Source of the DNA: Paraglaciecola sp. MB-3u-78
GTDB taxonomy: Bacteria; Pseudomonadota; Gammaproteobacteria; Enterobacterales; Alteromonadaceae
Assembly: GCF_002835935.1 (NCBI RefSeq)
Contig: NZ_PJCF01000006.1
Location: 248,001-312,000 of the forward strand
Direction: 5' to 3'
Length of the DNA: 64,000 nucleotides
Shown: in pieces, positions 47,277 through 56,043 of the stretch
How positions within the stretch are numbered: the first letter of the stretch is position 1
How the letters are laid out: each line of letters begins with the position of its first letter
Made by a program: the position numbers and the translations under genes
Notes under the pieces: generated by a model
The model's database searches: none
Told to the model about the DNA's origin: nothing
Seen by the model: the letters and a program-made list of their open reading frames with translations, nothing else

Positions 47277-48161
47277 TTAACTTGCTGAATCATAATCATC
47301 CATCCACTCATCTATTGATTGTTCCTCTGGTACCTTACTATTAGGTGTTAAAGGGATTACGTTATACGTCATTACTTGATTACTTAGAACGTGGTTTGCA
47401 GCCCCCGTACTTAAATCCCCCTTACTTTCAAACTCCCGCACTTGTTTTACCCCGCACTTTGAATCAGCGGATAGGGCAATACTGGTAAGGCCTTCGCGGA
47501 TATCCTTATCGCCAATGTTTGTCACCAACTCTTGTTGCTGCTCCTTGTCACCAAACCTTATCGCCGTTTTATCGCTGGCTTGTCGCTCGCTTATCGCCGC
47601 TTTATCGCCAAATAGCTGGTTAATACTTTTTTCAGATAGTGATAGTGGTGCAATCGTTTTGTTTGCTAACTTGCCTTTTTTTACTCTTTCAGCAACAAAA
47701 TAAACATCCTTTAGTTTACTCATAGATTTGTGCCATTCAGATTTACGTCGCGGTATATCTAACGATGTTTTTATCCAGAACATGTAAAAGGATGAACGAG
47801 TGCCAATATGAAATTTCCCCTCTGGTAATGGCTCTCCTGCTTTTTTATTACCAGTTGTTCTTTTTCGGTTTAAATCGGCATTGAATGCTGCATAAGTATA
47901 TTCATCTGTTAGTAAATCAACAAAGTGAACCTTGATGCCAGGTGCTACTCCATTGTAGTAAATACCGGTTTGGTAATAGACATAACAAAATATTGATTGG
48001 TTTGATTGCAGTGCTATTTCTGAAATGATTTTGGTTTGATTGTTGGCGAGCCAATCCCTAGGGACAGGCTCACCACTTTTGGGCGTGATAATTAATTGGC
48101 CTTGGTAAAGTGCTATGCTATCGCCTCTTTGCAAAAGACCAAGAGTTAAGTTCTTTGTCAT
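47277..48161 (-). CDS. Island protein with iterons in its gene, candidate replication initiator
   Basis: 294 residues, no recognised domain. The N-terminal 180 residues look globular and mixed alpha/beta (GDSIALYQGQLIITPKSGEPVPRDWL; a charged KKGKLANKT near 170). From about residue 185 the sequence becomes low-complexity and polar (FGDKAAISERQASDKTAIRFG), probably disordered, and this is exactly where the DNA carries five 11-bp iterons. This layout is like lambda O, where the origin lies inside the initiator gene, but the assignment is inference. Six nt after the 80-residue gene, within a minus-strand operon starting at alpA. Confidence 0.6.
   Translation of the reverse strand: MTKNLTLGLLQRGDSIALYQGQLIITPKSGEPVPRDWLANNQTKIISEIALQSNQSIFCYVYYQTGIYYNGVAPGIKVHFVDLLTDEYTYAAFNADLNRKRTTGNKKAGEPLPEGKFHIGTRSSFYMFWIKTSLDIPRRKSEWHKSMSKLKDVYFVAERVKKGKLANKTIAPLSLSEKSINQLFGDKAAISERQASDKTAIRFGDKEQQQELVTNIGDKDIREGLTSIALSADSKCGVKQVREFESKGDLSTGAANHVLSNQVMTYNVIPLTPNSKVPEEQSIDEWMDDYDSAS
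47507..47609. repeat. Helically phased 11-bp iterons (GGCGATA)
   Basis: TATCGCC or one-base variants begin at 47559, 47570, 47581, 47592 and 47603, exactly 11 bp apart; an isolated copy is at 47507. On the minus strand the units read GGCGATAAAGC, GGCGATAAGCG, AGCGACAAGCC, AGCGATAAAAC and GGCGATAAGGT. Eleven is not a multiple of three, so the period is not due to protein repeats. An AT-rich stretch lies next to the array on the high-coordinate side. Confidence 0.82.
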
Positions 48162-48167
48162 GATTTA

Positions 48168-48410
48168 TCACTCTAAACCGTTTACACAATCATTCACTAT
48201 TCCAAGCTGTATAAAGCTTTGTGCGATAATTTCATGATTGGCTTTAAGGTCTTCAGATAAGTCATTTAAGATGCTCATGCAGCCGCTCAAATCATTATCT
48301 GAGTGTGTTGATAGTCCACCAGCTTTTGCCAATAAACCAGACAAGCTACTAATCTGATTTAGTTGGCGTTTATGTTGTTCAAGCTTGGAAAATACCTTCT
48401 GTGTTTTCAT
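48168..48410 (-). CDS. Small helical island protein
   Basis: 80 residues, predicted all-helical: KVFSKLEQHKRQLNQISSLSG then SILNDLSEDLKANHEIIAQSF. It starts within the last four bases of the HTH protein gene (ATGA-type overlap) and is 6 nt before the 294-residue gene, so it is a real member of the operon. Family not recognised. Confidence 0.6.
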   Translation of the reverse strand: MKTQKVFSKLEQHKRQLNQISSLSGLLAKAGGLSTHSDNDLSGCMSILNDLSEDLKANHEIIAQSFIQLGIVNDCVNGLE

Positions 48411-48724
48411 GCTGCTATTACCTCGCTATCAAAAAGGTTAGCTGGTGGATTGTTAGCAAAATAATATCTTGCTACTCCACTATGAGTTTTGCCTTCTTCG
48501 TCTGTATAGCGTTCAAGCACCTTTTCAATTTTGTAACCTTGTTGCCTTAGCTCAAAAATTCTAGGCGCGGGTGCCATAATTCCAATCCTACGAATTTCAG
48601 GTGTATTGGCTGATTGATGTTTATTAATAAATGCTATAATTTGATTACGTTGTGTTGCTGCACTCGTATCTTGTTTATTTGGATTGGCATTGCATCCATT
48701 GTTGGGAGTAGTGTCATCTTTCAT
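48407..48724 (-). CDS. HTH-domain protein (HTH_39-like)
   Basis: 105 residues. After a polar, Asn-rich N-terminus (1-27), residues 28-75 form a winged-helix-like domain (RNQIIAFINKHQSANTPEIRRIGI and PAPRIFELRQQGYKIEKVLE). The GI-x-x-PA-x-RI-x-EL-x-x-x-GY form is typical of small HTH_39 proteins of phages and islands. Likely DNA-binding. Eleven nt from alpA and overlapping the next gene by 4 nt. Confidence 0.7.
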   Translation of the reverse strand: MKDDTTPNNGCNANPNKQDTSAATQRNQIIAFINKHQSANTPEIRRIGIMAPAPRIFELRQQGYKIEKVLERYTDEEGKTHSGVARYYFANNPPANLFDSEVIAA

Positions 48725-48734
48725 ACATTCCCCC

Positions 48735-49022
48735 TTATGCCGCTAGCTGTTTGAGTAATTCATTAGCGGAGGTTTCGCGCTGTTTAATTAGTGCTTTAAC
48801 TATTTCTCGAATTTCACAATCTGATTTGTTTACTGACCTTGCAGCCAATACCGCTTGAACTTCATGCTCAAACAAACCGACACTTCTTGCACCTAAATTA
48901 ATATATTTGGGTAGAAGTCCTAATTTGATTTGTTCAAATTGCGTAGTAGTTGATAGGCCAGTCAGTGCTTTGATTTCTGGCTTGCGAATTACTTTAAGTG
49001 GTTGGTATTGCATGATATTCAC
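48735..49022 (-). CDS. AlpA-family transcriptional regulator
   Basis: 95 residues, MerR-like winged helix of the AlpA/Phage_AlpA family. The VIRKPEIKALTGLSTTTQFEQIKLGLLPKYINLG segment (residues 11-44) carries the HTH and the usual wing (GLLPKYINLGARSVGLFEHEVQAVL). AlpA controls the integrase and excision in P4-type elements. First gene of the island's leftward operon, preceded by about 150 nt of gene-free DNA that should hold its promoter. Confidence 0.8.
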   Translation of the reverse strand: MNIMQYQPLKVIRKPEIKALTGLSTTTQFEQIKLGLLPKYINLGARSVGLFEHEVQAVLAARSVNKSDCEIREIVKALIKQRETSANELLKQLAA

Positions 49023-49172
49023 CTCGGTTACTTGTTAATATTCGTAACGGAGTATGAATATGTTTTGAGGCCTTTTTGAGTGCATTACCAACGTACCCAA
49101 ACAGAGTTAAGGCATTAGTACCAATACATTAACCCTTTAAATACAAGGCATTTAGGTATAGTAACCAAACAT

Positions 49173-50027
49173 TTAATTTCTTTCGTTTTTGGGCTTCCAT
49201 TCTGATAATTCTGGCTTTTGTTTACCGCCTAAAGTTACATTGTTTGGTGTAGACACTTTAATAATTGAATCGATAACAGCTTTTTCAGTAATCCCTTTTG
49301 TTTTTAGATGTTCACTTAATTGCGGCTTGGCGGGCTTTTTCATATTTGCTGGTAAATCTTTCCAAGCTTCTTCAAACAAGGTGTATGCAAAATATAACGA
49401 ATTTGGGGTGTCATCTTTATTTATCAATTCAATTAAAGAATTTGGTTCATTTAAAGGTTGTTCGAATTTCGATTCATTTTTTTGTATGCATTCAAACCTC
49501 GTTAACTCCTCCACAGTAATTACTAAGTCACTAATCCCTATACTTATCGAATCTTTATCTCTAAGGCGGCAAATTAATTCATAGTCTCCCATGAAAATTC
49601 CAGTGTTAATTGAGTACTCGTCAATCTGATACCTTCTACCATCACGTATTTCTGATAGTTTATAACCTTCTAAACCTGCCACTTCTTTGTCAGATAGCAG
49701 TTTAACCACGTGTGAAGAAAGGTAGCCAAGACATCTCAGTGGACTCTTAGAGTAAGGATGGCACTTGTCTCTGTTTGCTATATCAAAATCGTCACTTCCG
49801 CTAAAATGCAAATCATCTAAGAAATCTGATTTACCACCTACGTCTCTTGCAAAGTCTTTACGCTCAACGAAATAAAATTCAGATGGAAAGTATCTTTCTT
49901 CGAGTTTATGCCAATTGATAAATAAACTTAGCTGATCAGTCTCCGCTAGATGCATTATGTCAAAAGTATCGCAATTCCACCTTTTACAAACGGAAAGAAT
50001 TGAGTGCCATTTTATAGGTAATTCCAT
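49173..50027 (-). CDS. Island protein of unknown function, 284 residues
   Basis: No signal peptide or membrane segment. The N-terminus (KWHSILSVCKRWNCDTFDIMHLAETDQLSLFINWH) resembles an HTH-like module common at the N-terminus of integrase-adjacent proteins in proteobacterial islands. The C-terminal third, FAYTLFEEAWKDLP and KPQLSEHLKTKGITEKAVIDSII, is typical of those proteins too. Function unknown. It lies between alpA and the 59-residue gene. Confidence 0.6.
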   Translation of the reverse strand: MELPIKWHSILSVCKRWNCDTFDIMHLAETDQLSLFINWHKLEERYFPSEFYFVERKDFARDVGGKSDFLDDLHFSGSDDFDIANRDKCHPYSKSPLRCLGYLSSHVVKLLSDKEVAGLEGYKLSEIRDGRRYQIDEYSINTGIFMGDYELICRLRDKDSISIGISDLVITVEELTRFECIQKNESKFEQPLNEPNSLIELINKDDTPNSLYFAYTLFEEAWKDLPANMKKPAKPQLSEHLKTKGITEKAVIDSIIKVSTPNNVTLGGKQKPELSEWKPKNERN

Positions 50028-50136
50028 ATCGTCCCTTATCGATTCCCTAATAAATCACCAAGTCAGGCCAGTAGGGTTCTGGCTGTTCGGGAGCTACCCT
50101 AGACTTGGTAAAGCGTTACTATGCAACACTGGATTA

Positions 50137-50316
50137 TTATTGTCGTCTTTTAATACTCTTCGCCAAACTTAATGCTTGTAAGTGGAATGCTATGTACATT
50201 TCCACATTGTTTTGTGTCAATGCTTCATTAGCCAGTAGGAATAATTCTATAACCTTGTCTTTGTCCGCTTCTAAGTATGGAGCCAATTGAACAATATTTT
50301 CTTTCTGCTCTGTCAT
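50137..50316 (-). CDS. 59-residue protein next to the integrase
   Basis: Starts MTEQKENIVQLAPYLEADKD and ends LAKSIKRRQ. Helical and without Cys. A GGAGAT Shine-Dalgarno sits 8 nt before its ATG, and it begins 19 nt after the integrase stop on the same strand, so it is probably cotranscribed. No family recognised; an excisionase-like or regulatory role is only a guess. Confidence 0.6.
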   Translation of the reverse strand: MTEQKENIVQLAPYLEADKDKVIELFLLANEALTQNNVEMYIAFHLQALSLAKSIKRRQ

Positions 50317-50335
50317 TACTTTGAATCTCCGTTGG

Positions 50336-51583
50336 TTATTGATTAACTAATCTAAGTGATTGCTTGGCATTGGCTAGGCTCATGTTGCCTGTAGCTGCTT
50401 GTTCGATATGATCAGACCACCATTGCATCATCACTTTGCGCTTCTCAAGGTATGTAGCGCGATTGTAAGCGGCTCTAATCTGATTTTTATCACCATGAGC
50501 AAGGGCGGCTTCAATCACATCGCTGTCAAAGCCTTGTTCGTTCAATGTGGTGCTTGCTAAGGCTCGCATTCCATGTGCCACCAGCCGACCTGCAAAGCCC
50601 ATACGTTTGAGCGCCATGTTTGCCGTTTCTTTATTGGCTGATTGGTGTGGGTGTTTGTTTGAGGGAAATATATGCGCTCTATGGCCGCTGAATGGTTGCA
50701 TAAGCTCTAAAATGGCTAGCGCTTGATCTGATAGTGGTATGTGATGCTCTTTACCCATTTTCATGCGTTCAGCAGGTATTACCCATAGTTTGCGTTCGTA
50801 ATCTATATCAGACCAAAGTGCTTGAGACGCTTCACTAGGCCTAACCATAGAGTGTAATTGCCATTCTAAAAGACAACGGGTAGTAAATTTAATACTGGCG
50901 AAGTTAATAGCTCTCATTAGCTCTGGCAATTCATCAGGCTTCAATGTTGGATAGTTAACTACTTTACGGGCGGGTATTGTTTCTTTAATGCCTGTAAGTG
51001 GGTTGTGATGCACTAAACCAATATTTACGGCATAGGTCATAACGTTATTCATACGCCTAGCAACCTTGCGCGCTATCTCGTAGCTATCACGGCCAACAAT
51101 GGCATTAAGCACCTCAATTGCCTTGGGTGCTGTTATTTCGTCAATAGGGAGTTTGCCTATTCGGGGAAATACGTCATTTTCTAGTGAACGCCATATTTTA
51201 TCCGCTGAATTAACTTTTACTTTGGTGCGCTTAATATCCATCCAACTAACAGCCACTAATTTAAAGGTATTGTTTTGTGCCTCTTCTTTTTGTTGTGCGA
51301 CTTCTTCTCGATGGAATTTCGGATCAATGTTTTGTTCAAGCAATGCTAAGTAAGTTTGCTTAACTACTCTAGCTTGAGCCAAAGACATGACAGGATAAGT
51401 GCCAATTTTTAAGTTACTACGTTTTTTGGTGATGGGGTGGCAGTAGTTAAACAACCAAGATTTTGCACCACTAGGCTTTACTCTGAGCATTAACCCGCCA
51501 CCATCGGCAATATTAAACTCTTTTTCTTTGGGCTTAATGTTGGTTAGTTGGGTCGGATTTATGGGTAAAGTTTGGCGCGCCAT
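50336..51583 (-). CDS. P4-type tyrosine site-specific integrase
   Basis: 415 residues. Arm-binding domain (DUF4102) at 1-90 (FNIADGGGLMLRVKPSGAKSWLFNY), core-binding domain at about 100-200, and the catalytic domain with Arg in MVRPSEASQALW, His-x-x-Arg in LVAHGMRALAST, and the Tyr in RATYLEKRKVMMQWW near residue 385. It integrates at the adjacent tRNA-Phe gene. Its start is 110 nt or so from attR. Confidence 0.95.
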   Translation of the reverse strand: MARQTLPINPTQLTNIKPKEKEFNIADGGGLMLRVKPSGAKSWLFNYCHPITKKRSNLKIGTYPVMSLAQARVVKQTYLALLEQNIDPKFHREEVAQQKEEAQNNTFKLVAVSWMDIKRTKVKVNSADKIWRSLENDVFPRIGKLPIDEITAPKAIEVLNAIVGRDSYEIARKVARRMNNVMTYAVNIGLVHHNPLTGIKETIPARKVVNYPTLKPDELPELMRAINFASIKFTTRCLLEWQLHSMVRPSEASQALWSDIDYERKLWVIPAERMKMGKEHHIPLSDQALAILELMQPFSGHRAHIFPSNKHPHQSANKETANMALKRMGFAGRLVAHGMRALASTTLNEQGFDSDVIEAALAHGDKNQIRAAYNRATYLEKRKVMMQWWSDHIEQAATGNMSLANAKQSLRLVNQ

Positions 51584-51688
51584 TGTAACACGTCCTTATG
51601 TAGCCGCTGTGTGTTACATAGAGTGTTACCAAAAAACTGAAAAGAAGCAAACATTGACGAACGTTACAGAATGCAAATGCTAGATAAA

Positions 51689-51719
51689 ACAAAGGCCAGC
51701 GTATGAGGCTGACCTTTGT
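51689..51719 (-). terminator. Island-borne terminator now serving tRNA-Phe
   Basis: ACAAAGG-T-CAGC pairs with GCTG-G-CCTTTGT on the minus strand (one mismatch), followed by TTTATC. It lies 13 nt beyond the tRNA 3' end, inside the island, and would replace the ancestral terminator displaced to 43124. Confidence 0.75.
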
Positions 51720-51728
51720 CGTTTACTA

Positions 51729-51751
51729 TAATGGTGCCCAGACTCGGAATC
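51729..51751 (-). other. Right attachment site (attR) within tRNA-Phe
   Basis: Identical to the attL copy at 43161-43182 apart from one extra C. The shared segment covers the tRNA acceptor stem 3' side and part of the T arm, which is the usual crossover region for tyrosine integrases. Confidence 0.78.
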
Positions 51752-51807
51752 GAACCAAGGACACGAGGATTTTCAATCCTCTGCTCTACCGACTGAGCTA
51801 TCTGGGC
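51732..51807 (-). tRNA. tRNA-Phe (GAA)
   Basis: 76 nt including encoded CCA. The acceptor stem pairs GCCCAGA with TCTGGGC, the D arm has AGCTCAGTCGGTAGAGC, the anticodon loop ATTGAAAAT gives GAA, and the T arm has GGTTCGATTCC. It agrees with the gammaproteobacterial tRNA-Phe. The 3' end was regenerated by the integrated element. Confidence 0.97.
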
Positions 51808-51856
51808 ATCAACTAACAAGTGTCTTTTTAGACTGCCTGATTCGCTGAAGGTGCGT

Positions 51857-51885
51857 ATTAAACGGATTTAGGCCTTTTAAGTCAA
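51857..51885 (-). promoter_or_regulatory. Probable promoter of tRNA-Phe
   Basis: On the minus strand TTGACT (51885-51880) and TTTAAT (51862-51857) are 17 nt apart. Transcription would start about 40 nt before the tRNA 5' end. Confidence 0.65.
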
Positions 51886-51985
51886 CCCCTTTTTAGGGAA
51901 ATATTGCAGATTGCTTATAGATTGCGCAAATTCCCTACTAAAACAGCTTAGTTCAGCTAAATGGTCACTTTTAAGTTGGTTGATT

Positions 51986-52258
51986 TTAGCTTTTTGGGGG
52001 CACGTAACCTTGGATATCAGGTTCTTTGCCTTCAAATAAATAGCCTTGCATTTGGGCTTCTAAGAATTGCCTTGCGGTTGGCTCCATCATGTTGAGTTTA
52101 TTTTCGTTGATCAACATGGTTTGTTTCTTTTGCCATTCAGTCCATGCTTCTTTGCAAATATTGTCGAAAATTTTCTTACCTAGTTCACCTGGGTAAAGCT
52201 GGAAATCTAGACCATCGGCTTCTTTTTGTAGACGTTGACAAAATACTGTTCTGCTCAT
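51986..52258 (-). CDS. yggX: Probable Fe(2+)-trafficking protein YggX
   Basis: 90 residues from the ATG at 52258 (TTAGGAG Shine-Dalgarno), matching the usual length; an upstream reading from 52273 adds five. [19 protein letters not shown] carries the conserved Cys, and [30 protein letters not shown] complete the signature. It protects iron-sulfur proteins from oxidants. Cotranscribed with mutY, 24 nt upstream, as in enterobacteria, where MutY is an iron-sulfur protein. Confidence 0.95.
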   Translation of the reverse strand: MSRTVFCQRLQKEADGLDFQLYPGELGKKIFDNICKEAWTEWQKKQTMLINENKLNMMEPTARQFLEAQMQGYLFEGKEPDIQGYVPPKS

Positions 52259-52282
52259 AATGCTCCTAATCAAACTGGATAA

Positions 52283-53350
52283 TTAAAATGATGTATTGAT
52301 TGTACTAAATAGTTTCTTGGTTGGCGCGGCTAATCCAACATTTTGTGGCTGGGTTAAGTCGTACCACATTTGTGTGTCTTCCATAACTTGTGCAACAGGT
52401 TGTTGTTTTAGGTGAAGCACAACCGGCTGTATGTCTAAATGAAAATGACTAAAGGTGTGGCGAAAAGGGCTGAGTGATTGTTGCTGGATATCGTTAAGCC
52501 CTAGGCTTGATGCTCGTTCAATAATTTGTCCTGTATTTTCAACCTCGTGAAAACCCCATAAGCCACCCCATAATCCTGCTGGTGGACGTTTGTATATTAA
52601 CAGCTGTTTTTGCCACATGGGGATTAGCATGATGGTAGAGCGCACCGGAATGGTCTTTTTCGGCTTTTTGTGGGGGAACTCAGTTTGCCGTCCTTGCACA
52701 AAGGCTAAGCAGTCATTGTGCACGGGGCAAATTTCACATTGTGGTTTGCTGCGGGTACAAAGTGTTGCGCCCATATCCATCATGGCCTGCGTATAGTCTG
52801 CTGTTCTGTTTTTTGGGGTTAATTTGTCTGCGTATTGCCATAGGTCAGTCTCAACCTTTTTATTGCCGGGCCAGCCTTCAATAGCGTAATAGCGGGCCAG
52901 TACACGCTTAACATTGCCATCGAGAATACTGTGATGTTGACCACAAGCTAAAGACAAAATAGCACCAGCAGTAGAGCGACCAATACCTGGTAAGGCGATA
53001 AGTTGTTCTAACTGTTCAGGGAATTTTCCCTGATATTCATCTCGAATGATTTGCGCTGATTTTTGTAAATTGCGCGCCCGGGCGTAATAGCCTAAACCGG
53101 TCCAATGGTGTAATACTTCATCTTGTGCTGCATTTGCCAAACTTAATACATCAGGGAATCGCTGCATAAAAGCTTGGTAGTAGGGGATAACTGTTTTTAC
53201 CTGGGTTTGTTGCAACATGATTTCAGACACCCAAACTGTGTAAGGAGTTTTATTTAGCTGCCAAGGCAGATCTTTTCTGCCATTTAGGTCAAACCAAGCT
53301 AAGACTTTTTCGCTAAAAGGTGTATGTGTCGCTTTAATGTTGTGTGGCAC
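52283..53350 (-). CDS. mutY: Adenine DNA glycosylase MutY
   Basis: About 355 residues from the GTG at 53350; a TTG at 53401 would add 17. It removes adenine opposite 8-oxoguanine. Motifs: [12 protein letters not shown] with the catalytic Glu, the helix-hairpin-helix [15 protein letters not shown], catalytic Asp in [13 protein letters not shown], and the [4Fe-4S] ligands C-x6-C-x2-C-x5-C in [17 protein letters not shown]. The C-terminal 120 residues form the Nudix-like 8-oxoG reader. No good Shine-Dalgarno defines the start. Confidence 0.95.
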   Translation of the reverse strand: MPHNIKATHTPFSEKVLAWFDLNGRKDLPWQLNKTPYTVWVSEIMLQQTQVKTVIPYYQAFMQRFPDVLSLANAAQDEVLHHWTGLGYYARARNLQKSAQIIRDEYQGKFPEQLEQLIALPGIGRSTAGAILSLACGQHHSILDGNVKRVLARYYAIEGWPGNKKVETDLWQYADKLTPKNRTADYTQAMMDMGATLCTRSKPQCEICPVHNDCLAFVQGRQTEFPHKKPKKTIPVRSTIMLIPMWQKQLLIYKRPPAGLWGGLWGFHEVENTGQIIERASSLGLNDIQQQSLSPFRHTFSHFHLDIQPVVLHLKQQPVAQVMEDTQMWYDLTQPQNVGLAAPTKKLFSTINTSF

Positions 53351-53428
53351 TGAGTAAGGTTCTGTTGTTCTTGAGGTAATTACCGGATAATACCCTAACA
53401 AACTTGAAATAGTTCATTTGAGAATAGA

Positions 53429-54157
53429 TTGCCAAAAACAAACGATACCACTTATCAAATTGACCAGCCTGTTGTCTTCTTCCCAGGCACATTGTGTGAT
53501 GAAAGAATCTTCAACTCTTGCTGGCAACATCTAGATATTCCTATGCGGGCTTTTGTACCTTTGCAGTGGGCAGAAGATTTAGCCCAAATGAAAATGTTAA
53601 GTGCAGACCGTCTCGCCTATTTTGAACAACCCGTGCATTTGGTGGGATATTCTTTGGGGGGGTATATCGCAGCGTTGACCGCCTTAGAAAATCAAAGTCA
53701 TATTGCATCTCTAACGCTTATTGCTAGTACCTGTGACGAATTACCTAAAGCTGAAATTCAGCAGCGTCAACAATTGCTTAAGTTAATCAAAAATAAACAA
53801 TATAGCGGTATGACTGAGACCCGTTTGAATAGTTTTTTTCATGACTGCCATCATCAGAATAGCGAATATGTAAATATCCTTAAACAAATGGAACAAGACT
53901 TAGGTGCTGCGGTTTTAGCTGCGCAAGTGGGAGCGATTCAACCCAGAAAAAATCTGCTTCCCGGTTTATCTACATGCTCTTTTCCTATTCACATTGTTAG
54001 TGGCGTGCAGGACAATTTGGTGAGTGATGCAACCATGCTTGCCATGCATAAATTTTTGCCAAATAGTGATATGACCTTAATTGAAAAAGCGGGACATATG
54101 TTGCCGATTGAACAATCTAGAGCATTGGCGGAATATTTAGCGTTAAAAATTGGATAA
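53429..54157 (+). CDS. Alpha/beta-hydrolase
   Basis: 242 residues, TTG start. The oxyanion/N-terminal block is VFFPGTLCDERIF; the nucleophile elbow GYSLGGYIAA gives the Ser near residue 75; Asp is in VSGVQDNLVSD and His in EKAGHMLPIEQ near 225. No lid domain is obvious. Substrate unknown. It is divergent from mutY with only 28 nt from the longest possible mutY start, so promoters must overlap. Confidence 0.8.
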   Translation: MPKTNDTTYQIDQPVVFFPGTLCDERIFNSCWQHLDIPMRAFVPLQWAEDLAQMKMLSADRLAYFEQPVHLVGYSLGGYIAALTALENQSHIASLTLIASTCDELPKAEIQQRQQLLKLIKNKQYSGMTETRLNSFFHDCHHQNSEYVNILKQMEQDLGAAVLAAQVGAIQPRKNLLPGLSTCSFPIHIVSGVQDNLVSDATMLAMHKFLPNSDMTLIEKAGHMLPIEQSRALAEYLALKIG

Positions 54158-54280
54158 ACTATGCCGTCTGCCTTGCAATCAGTCTGTGTCGCCGGATAAT
54201 GCGCCACACAAAGCGCTGGCAACATCAACATTAAGCATGGACTTGTCACCAGCAATATTTTTTTGATATGAGATCTAAAT

Positions 54281-55000
54281 ATGAGTCAGTTTAAATCTGA
54301 ACAAGAAGCCGCCGAATCAGGGGTGTATATTCGCAAAATTCAGAGTTTTGTAAAACGAGAAGGGCGCTTAACGACAGGTCAGGCGAAATCAATCGAACAA
54401 AACTGGCCCATTATGGGTTTAAAGCATACTGACGGCTTACAAAATTTTGCAGAGGTTTTTGCTCGCAAAGCGCCAGTGGTTTTAGAAATTGGTTTTGGTA
54501 TGGGCAAGTCTTTGGTTGAGATGGCGTTAAATGAGCCAGATAAAGATTTTGTTGGGATAGAAGTGCACCGTCCAGGAGTGGGCACTTGTCTAAGCGAAGC
54601 TGCTGAGCACAATGTGCATAACTTAAGAGTATACGAGCATGATGCGGTTGCAGTGTTTGCTGATTGCATAGCTGATAATTCTTTGGCCCGTGTGCAGTTG
54701 TTTTTCCCTGATCCTTGGCATAAAAAACGCCATCACAAAAGACGAATTGTGCAGTCTGATTTTGTGCAAAAGCTTAGAAACAAGTTAGCCATTGGCGGTG
54801 TGTTTCATATGGCAACTGATTGGGAAAACTACGCTGAACATATGTTGGTTGTAATGTCTGAAGCTGAAGGTTTTAATAATCAATCAACGACTAACGATTA
54901 TGTGCCAAGACCCGAGCAGCGACCGCTTACTAAATTTGAACAGCGTGGACATAGATTAGGCCACGGTGTATGGGACTTAATGTTTGAGAGGATATCTTGA
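54281..55000 (+). CDS. trmB: tRNA (guanine-N7-)-methyltransferase TrmB
   Basis: 239 residues. It forms m7G46 in tRNA. SAM motif [15 protein letters not shown] near residue 69, the [16 protein letters not shown] block, and [18 protein letters not shown] near 145, the TrmB signature. The N-terminal 50 residues are poorly structured as in other homologues. Its stop overlaps the rsmC start (TGATG), coupling two RNA methyltransferases. Confidence 0.95.
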   Translation: MSQFKSEQEAAESGVYIRKIQSFVKREGRLTTGQAKSIEQNWPIMGLKHTDGLQNFAEVFARKAPVVLEIGFGMGKSLVEMALNEPDKDFVGIEVHRPGVGTCLSEAAEHNVHNLRVYEHDAVAVFADCIADNSLARVQLFFPDPWHKKRHHKRRIVQSDFVQKLRNKLAIGGVFHMATDWENYAEHMLVVMSEAEGFNNQSTTNDYVPRPEQRPLTKFEQRGHRLGHGVWDLMFERIS

Positions 55001-56025
55001 TGCTGTCTGCTCCTAGCCAATTATTGATGCGTAATAAAGAAACCTTCGCACAAGGCAAGTGGTTACTGGTTAACCCAACCGATAGCCACATCGCGGAACA
55101 ACTTAACAATCCTGACATTGACGTGTTTCACCAATACTTTGATATTTATCAGCAAAGTTGTGCTGCCGGAAATTCAACGCAACATAGTTTCACTGCTGCT
55201 TACCCTACGGATGACAAATTCGACGGTGCGATTATTTACATGCCTAAGTCTAAAGACCATGCGAAAATGTTGATTGCCAATGTTGCAGCCTGTCTTAAGG
55301 AAAATGGCAGTTTGTTACTTGTGGGTGAAAATAAAGGCGGCGTGAAAAGTGCGGCTAAAATCCTCGAGACAATTAGTTCTCAAGTAAACAAAGTCGATTC
55401 CGCACGTCACTGTGCATTATTTGGTGCACAAATAGATAAACCAGTAAAACCCTTTGAACTAGTTAAATGGCAGAGTGAAATTGAAATTTCTGTTGCTGGT
55501 TTAGACTATAAAATATGTTCTTTACCGGGCGTGTTTAATCATGGCGCAATTGACCTAGGTACTAGGGTGTTATTGGATAACTTACCTGAAATAAAAACGG
55601 GGCGATTGTTAGACTTTGGTTGTGGTGCAGGTGTGATTGGTTGTTACCTTGGGTTGAAAAGTCCAGAAAGTGAAGTGGTGATGAGCGATGTCAGTGCCTT
55701 AGCTGTGCACTGCTCAAAAGAAAGTGCCAAGCTGAACCACCTCAACATTAATGTGATCCCGTCAAACGGTATGATGGATGTACAAGGCAAGTATTCTGCC
55801 GTGTATACTAATCCACCATTTCATACCGGTATTCAGACTGACTACTCTGTTACTGAAGAATTTATTGCCCAGCTAAAACAATACCTTGCTAAAGGTGGTT
55901 CACTGACATTGGTAGCGAATAAATTTTTGCGTTATTCTGAATTACTTGAACAGCGGTTTAGTGCGGTGGGTCTTATTGCCCAAACCACTAAATTCAGTCT
56001 TTACCATTGCGCTCGCATAAAATAG
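55000..56025 (+). CDS. rsmC: 16S rRNA m2G1207 methyltransferase RsmC
   Basis: 341 residues from the ATG at 55000; TTG at 54997 is also possible. Two related Rossmann domains, the first (1-165) being degenerate in cofactor binding, the second active: LLDFGCGAGVIGCYL near residue 200 and the target-base motif NPPFHTGIQTD near 272. It methylates 30S subunits. Followed 18 nt later by glgA. Confidence 0.92.
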   Translation: MLSAPSQLLMRNKETFAQGKWLLVNPTDSHIAEQLNNPDIDVFHQYFDIYQQSCAAGNSTQHSFTAAYPTDDKFDGAIIYMPKSKDHAKMLIANVAACLKENGSLLLVGENKGGVKSAAKILETISSQVNKVDSARHCALFGAQIDKPVKPFELVKWQSEIEISVAGLDYKICSLPGVFNHGAIDLGTRVLLDNLPEIKTGRLLDFGCGAGVIGCYLGLKSPESEVVMSDVSALAVHCSKESAKLNHLNINVIPSNGMMDVQGKYSAVYTNPPFHTGIQTDYSVTEEFIAQLKQYLAKGGSLTLVANKFLRYSELLEQRFSAVGLIAQTTKFSLYHCARIK

Positions 56026-56043
56026 AAAAGGTTAGCAGCTCGA

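Larger units (their letters stand above)
43161..51751. mobile_element. Integrated element in the 3' end of tRNA-Phe (satellite-like)
   Basis: About 8.6 kb bounded by a 22-23 bp direct repeat of the tRNA-Phe 3' end. The integrase lies at the tRNA side and points away from it. Gene order from the integrase leftward: 59-residue protein, 284-residue protein, AlpA, HTH protein, 80-residue protein, 294-residue protein with internal iterons, HGGAS protein, repeat field, 110-residue protein, secreted orphan (opposite strand), PemK-like toxin. No capsid, tail, terminase, relaxase or conjugation genes are visible. Size and content fit a phage satellite or small integrative replicon. Confidence 0.8.

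Noticed and set aside
47277-47703. GDK-type amino-acid repeats as a protein repeat domain
   Set aside because: The underlying DNA repeats have an 11-bp period, which does not keep frame, so the apparent peptide similarity is a by-product of the DNA iterons.
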